Assembly: GCA_013399305.1 (NCBI GenBank)
Contig: VXAI01000087.1
Coordinates: forward strand, 2,918,276-2,982,275
DNA: 64,000 nucleotides
Direction of reading: 5' to 3'
From: Rostratula benghalensis
Lineage: Eukaryota > Chordata > Aves > Charadriiformes > Rostratulidae
The notes under the pieces were generated by a model. It was not told where the DNA came from. It saw nothing but the letters and a program-made list of their open reading frames with translations, and searched no databases. Position 1 is the first letter of the stretch; the number at the start of each line of letters is the position of its first letter. Shown piece by piece: positions 58,630 through 64,000 of this stretch. Position numbers and translations under genes: made by a program.

Positions 58630-60859
58630 CTGCATTCACAACAGACAGAGCAAATAGACATCTGAATTCTGTGAAAGTCTTTAGAGAAGCTTGACAAAAA
58701 TGAATGGTAGGACTATAATTAGTATCCCCTGGCGTGCTGGCTATTGTTTGGGATTTAATATCTTCTTTTATAGAGGACTCTTCTGAACCAGTGCTAGAGC
58801 TCTGTTCGAGGCCCTAGGCTACTCAACATGAGAGGACTGAACACTTGCATGGTGGCAGAGTGCCCAAACCACCAGGTCCATGGAGTTTTTTCACACTCAG
58901 CTTCTTTACCATCAAACAGTTAAAAGTCACAAGACAAGAGGAAAGAAAGACTAATTTTTATCTGGTAATAAAAGAAGTTTATTTAGAGTCACTTCAGTCA
59001 TAGAATGTAGAGTTTATTTAGTCACTTAGAGGAATTAAAATTAAATGGTTTTCTGTCCCTACTCTGCGTCTAGTATCCTTCATCCCCCAAGGCTGTCCTA
59101 ACTGTTAGTTTCCTGTATGAGGGGTGGCCAGCAGTTTGGCAAGGGCAGCAGTGAGCAGGATGGAACACAAATGATGAAGACAATTCATGTTTCCCCTTTC
59201 CTCCTGAATCCTCAGAAGAGGAGGTAAGAAGAGTTAAATCCTTCTGACAGGATGACATGATGTAAGGATACACCTCTATTCTACATACTACTGATATAGA
59301 ATATTTGCACTATGGAGAGTAGTGCCAGTAAGAGCTCTCTCCCCTGAAACACAATCTGAAGTGAAACATAGAGTAGATCCTTGTCCAAGCCTCCAGAGGT
59401 ATCTTCTGACACCCCTTAGGATGCAGGGAATTTAAGTATGTGTGTAGCCTGCCCTTACAAGGACCAGTTCCCTACATTTTAAAATGAAGTACTTAATTAG
59501 GCAGCTGGATTCCTCTTCAGTTTATACTGAAGCATCAATAGCAGGGAATAGCATTTTGCATTGCTTCACTTTACCTTTTTTCTTTGCCTTGCTTAATTTT
59601 ATTCTCCAGTAAGTAACATTTAGTAGATATACTATTGGTTTTAAATGTATGGTTTTCCTTAAAAATTTTTACCAAGTTCAGTTTATATTTTTTTGTCCTT
59701 ATGTTCTTACATCCTGTAGATACTTGAACACCTGAATCTTTTCTTTCAATATCCTCATGAACTATCAGAGTCTAAAATCAGTTTTCTTGTAGTGAATGGA
59801 CTGTTTAATCAGCTCTGTGAGTGATAATCATGTCATGAGTTTAACTATGTCCTAATTTTGGAGCACTGTGATAAGTTAATGCAATGTTTTAGTCTCTCCT
59901 GCATTGCGTCATTTCTTCACGGAATATTTCTGTCCTTCTCAAGCTCAGTCATTTCAAGCAATAGCCAGAGAATTGCTTCCTTCTTTCTCCCAAGCTTTCT
60001 TTCCAAATGCTTTCTGCCTTTAAATGTAAGACAGACTGTAAGTTCAATATCTTGCAGCCCTGCAGGGTTAGAAACAGAAGCTTTATCCCATTAGAAACAG
60101 ATGGTTCCTACCTTCCCAATGGGACATACACAGCTCTAACTAGAGTCCCTGGAAAGTCCTGAAACAGTATGTTGTGACAGACTCTTCACACCTGCAATCT
60201 TGCCAGTTACTAACCTACCCTATAAACCTACCTTTTAAAAATTGGAAGGTGAATGAAAAATGCAGTAGCAAAACAGCACTGATTTCAGGAAAAAAAAAAA
60301 AAAATCCTTTCGCCTAGAAAAATGAGGTAAAATCAAAATTGGAAATGTAGTAACAAAACATAGACTTCCAAATTCATTGAAAAAGTGATGTGCTAAATAT
60401 AATTCAATGAGAAGTTGTATACAATGTATACTGCTGGTTTTGATTAAGGATTTCCTCTGGCAGTATGAAAAAGGGCTGAAGTCTGTAATTTTGATTTACT
60501 TAGCCAGTGATAACTCCATCTTACTGGTATGTCAGTAAATACTTAGAAACATAGGACTAGGATGAAATGAATTTTTTAATGTAGCTCAGCTCCCAATATT
60601 ACAAGTATCTATAGCACATAATATTTTTAATACAAAAAAAGGCTCCACTTTTAAAAATAGGTCAGGTTTTTGTTTTTTTTTTCTGTCATCACTCTTCTTG
60701 TAGAAACCTCTTTGTTTTTATGGCAGAAATCTCACTCTGCTTTCATGCCTGCATATGCTAATGAACTGACTAGTGATCTTGGTTTTGTGATTTTTTAGTG
60801 ATCTTGGTTTTTGGATCCTGTGTCAACTTCATCATTTAAATTAAACAGCTTTCATTTTT
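58630..60859. other. Non-coding, nothing recognised
   Basis: No gene or clear repeat. TAGTGATCTTGGTTTT occurs twice with a 25-base period (60771-60786, 60796-60811). Poly-A lies at about 60290-60303. Confidence 0.5.
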
Positions 60860-62340
60860 ATTTTTTTTCTGCTGTTCAGTCCTTGTGCATAATTTCAGTC
60901 CTTCTTGGCCTTCTTTTCTATGTGTAAACTACTGAAGAACATTTCATTTCTTCCTGTTAGAAGGCTTTCTCCTGATCTTCAAGTGCCCTTCTCCAACCTA
61001 TTCCAGCCTGAATGCAACTTCTTTTGACTGTAGGTGATCAGAAATATATACAGTAATTTTTGATGACATTTTACCTTGGTCTTGTACAATGTCATTGATT
61101 CCTGCCTTTCTTCTCTGAAAATGTCTTCAAATGATACTTCCTAGGATCACATTTGTCCTTTTCATGGTCATACTGTCTTGACGGCACATAGTTGTCTATG
61201 ATGTGTAGAGACAGATTCTCTTCCTCAGTCATTTCCAAATGATGAATTCCTGATTTACTGGAAAAAAAATATGTTTTTAATTCCTAAATGCATGACCACA
61301 TATTTCATGTTATTGAATTTCATTCTGCTCCTATTTTCCCAGTACTCAGGGTCATACAATTCTTTCTGCATGATATCCTAATTTTCCTAACAAGTTATAT
61401 CTTTCATTTAATTCAATATCATATTTCTTTCAAGGTTATTACAGAAAATATTAATGAAACCCCTCAAGAGACCAGTCACTGCAGAACTGCAGTGGCAGAC
61501 TCCCTATACCTGAGTTTCTTCCTATTCTTTACTCCTACCACCACCTCTCCTTCCCCACTTTATAATTCCCAGATTAATCCCTTTCTTCTCCTCTTCTTAA
61601 CTAACAATTCCTGTGTGGTATCAGATTGATTAGATCTGTTCTCTTTCCCTGTCTAGAAAATCAATTATTTTTCAATGAATTCTTTCAGGTTAGACTGGTA
61701 ATATCTTATTCTTTCTTTCAAAATATCTTTTAGAAGAAGTTCTGAATATTATTATTTATCAGACTAATGGGTTGTCATTCTGCCCTCCTTTTCATACTTT
61801 ATCTTCTGTTCTCCACTAATATGAGACAACTCAGGAAATAAAAAATTATTACAAATTCTGGCTGTTCTACAAGGCATTTTGCTCCAAGTTCTGGAATGGA
61901 AATGACTTGATTCTTCTGATTTGAACACTTTAAGATCTTTATATTTTGCATCTACCTTAGTTGCAGTAATTTCAATTTCTGAACCTCTATTCAAACATTC
62001 ATTACCTTACCTTTGTCTTCAAGTTCAGCATCAAGAGTTTCATAGAAAACTGAAGAAAATGCTCATTAAAATATATATCTTTCTATTATCATTGCATATT
62101 ACTCCTGGCTTCTTCTCTACTTAATTTTTTAAAAATGTGATTGAATTGATTTCTTACAGTTTGACTCACAAACAATATATTGGAAATATAGAAGTATAAT
62201 CCATCCTGGTTTCTCAATTGTTTTTGATTGGTTGTTTCTTTTTCTTTGTCCTTATGTATTCTTCTTTCTGTTAGTATTTGATATTTTTTCATTCCAATAT
62301 TTCTTTGAATCACTTATTTACACAGTTAGTTCTGGAGCAG
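60860..62340 (-). mobile_element. Long ancient CR1-class LINE relic, antisense
   Basis: The core is clear on plus: TTTCCAAATGATGAATTCCT (about 61232), CCTAAATGCATGACCACATA (61283-61302), ATTGAATTTCATTCTGCTCC (about 61311), CTTAACTAACAATTCCTGTG (about 61595), and TTAGATCTGTTCTCTTTCCC with CTGTCTAGAAAATCA (61630-61665). These are antisense of the ORF2 reverse transcriptase region of old CR1-class elements; the last two flank the antisense of the block encoding the first catalytic motif. Weaker matches extend left to about 60890 (CTTCTTGGCCTTCTTTTC) and right to about 62320 (TTTGTCCTTATGTATTCTTC), toward the endonuclease-reverse transcriptase linker. Short minus-strand frames at 61764-61994 and 62089-62313 are probably ORF2 debris. 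No catalytic motif survives. Confidence 0.7.
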
Positions 62341-64000
62341 TGAAAGATTCATCCTTCTGCTCCTTTGAGTGACATGATTCAAATGATTTTGCCCCTAGTT
62401 TAGACAAAACCCAGATCCTCCTTCCATTGAAGTTCCTGACTGCTACAGAGTAGTTGGTTTCACTGTTTGCTTCCTGTAGTATACCAGGAGTTGACCTTTC
62501 AAAAGAGAGAATCTTGGTGACAGACTCTTCATTTATCTTTATTTATTATGTGAATGGAACAACAGATAAGAACTATTTTTTTTTTTTTTTTAATGCTGTG
62601 ACCAGCCAGTCTATATTGTAATCCCTGACCAAAAATCAGCTAAAGAATTAAAGAATGAGTGCTTTATGTTGATTTGCTGACTGGCTGGTGAAGTAGGTGC
62701 TACTGCTTTCAGCAAGAAGAGAGGTAAGAGTCCAACAAATTAGCATATTTTTAACAAGGAAAATAGCTGATATTTGGTACAAGCAACCAACTACATTGAC
62801 AAAAACTGCACTAGGATGGCAAACTTAGTGAGGCTTTAATTTTAATTACTGCTTACTGATCCATTTTCTGAAGATATTAAGAAGAAATATAAAACATAAA
62901 ATATAAAATAATTCATAGTATTTTGAAGAGCATCATGATATTTTCTTGAAAGCCTTCTCTACCTATGGGACAAACCTACCCCTGATTAATTTCTGAGTTT
63001 ATCCCTATCAAGGTGGTCTGGCTACAGATGTTGTGTAGTTGCACTTGTCAATGGCAGGATCAGAAAATTGAGATCGGTACATCTCTACCTGCATATTGAT
63101 TGTACAATATCTGTCTTTGTTCTTTCTGGAATTAGTTGGTGGTCTGTTGCCTATTAGAAAACAGTTACCTGACCAGAAGCTAATGTTACGGATGCTATAA
63201 AGAGCAGCAGCAGAGCAAACAGATTTAAATCAGCTCAATTCCAATAAAAACTCTTTCATCTTGAAACAATTTAAAATCTACCAAGGGTAAGCAAACAGAA
63301 AGAATATTTTTCCTTTCACCTTCAGCTGTCAGTTGTTGCTTTCACATTCCCTATCTTTATATATGAGGAAGGTTTTCATATACCTTGTACTTTCCTGATA
63401 CAAGACTCTCTTAAGCTGCTAAAATGATTATTTTTCTTCAGTCTATATAGTTCTTACTGTATTTACATGATATTTAGTTGTGGAACTTTTAAATTAGAGT
63501 TCCTCACAGATACAGAACTGTCAAAGCAGCTACAGCAGCAGTCAAGGTCTTTTTTCTATTAATTGTGGTGATAATATAAAAATATAAAAACAACTTCAGC
63601 AACTGAATCTAATTTTATTTCTATATCATCAGTCTAATTCTCTGTGATATAATTACACTCTTTATATATATTCATATATAGAAATAAATCCATTTACATA
63701 CATAAACATGAGGGAATATGAAAGATCCAAAGAGTTCTTTCTTAAAAAAAAGTCTGTGGGTTCAGTACGTTTCTTCCCTTTTAAGTCTACTATACCTCTT
63801 TCCCAACTAAAAAAAAAGCCACAGGCATATCGAAGAACTATTCTGACAGTTAGAGTATTAAATTTGGCAAAAATATTCTTCAAAAGTGATTTTTTTTTAT
63901 ATTATTATTATTATCATTAGCAGTCATACTAGCTGCTCCTACTGCTCAGAATATAGGATTAGGCTGAATGAAGAGAAGATTAATGCTTGTTCTTACAAGT
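62341..64000. other. Non-coding, nothing recognised
   Basis: AT-rich. Poly-T of 16 at 62576-62591, TA-rich words at 63665-63680 and an (ATT)n run near 63899-63915. No gene or known repeat family seen. Confidence 0.55.

Overview
This window looks like non-coding DNA from a bird. It is AT-rich, contains no open reading frame I can assign to a known host protein, and carries interspersed repeats typical of birds: CR1 LINE copies (one ends in the TTCTATGA-type 3' tail) and an LTR of the avian ERVL type. It is best read as intergenic or deep intronic sequence. I found no CRISPR array, operon, tRNA, rRNA or other known RNA gene.

Layout. 1-5887: featureless DNA with a likely very old antisense CR1/L3 relic (about 840-1340), an imperfect hexamer microsatellite (1711-1814) and a short old CR1 3' end (3140-3190). 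5888-6051: assembly gap beside G/T-rich simple repeat. 7576-8040: a clear antisense CR1 3' fragment. 8041-28339: no recognised gene, only homopolymers and short simple repeats. 28340-29340: a sense-strand CR1 fragment holding a decayed reverse transcriptase. 31141-32030: old tRNA-like and CORE-SINE/MIR-like relics. 37284-38245: the best-preserved mobile DNA, a solo ERVL-type LTR fused to a 5'-truncated CR1, the pair bounded by ATAAG on each side. 46050-46640 and 60860-62340: two long, old antisense CR1-class relics. In between lie two G-quadruplex-type runs (46780-46827, 56557-56587) and a homeodomain-motif/palindrome cluster (50360-50690) that could be a regulatory element.

Possible genes. 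The most protein-like unexplained open segment is on the minus strand at 38934-39155. It has a plausible splice acceptor, a stop codon and a downstream AATAAA, so it could be the last coding exon of a gene running in from the right; I do not recognise the protein. Five other splice-flanked open segments are weaker: 58527-58629 and 44987-45131 on minus, and 43254-43301, 31057-31112 and 26788-26842 on plus. Decoy splice pairs are common in 64 kb, so all are hypotheses.

I found no new multi-gene biological system. The most interesting item is the LTR-CR1 composite with apparently shared flanking repeats, followed by the 38934-39155 exon candidate and the tRNA-like inverted pair at 31141-31263. 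Repeat-family names rest on recalled consensus patterns and were not checked with software.
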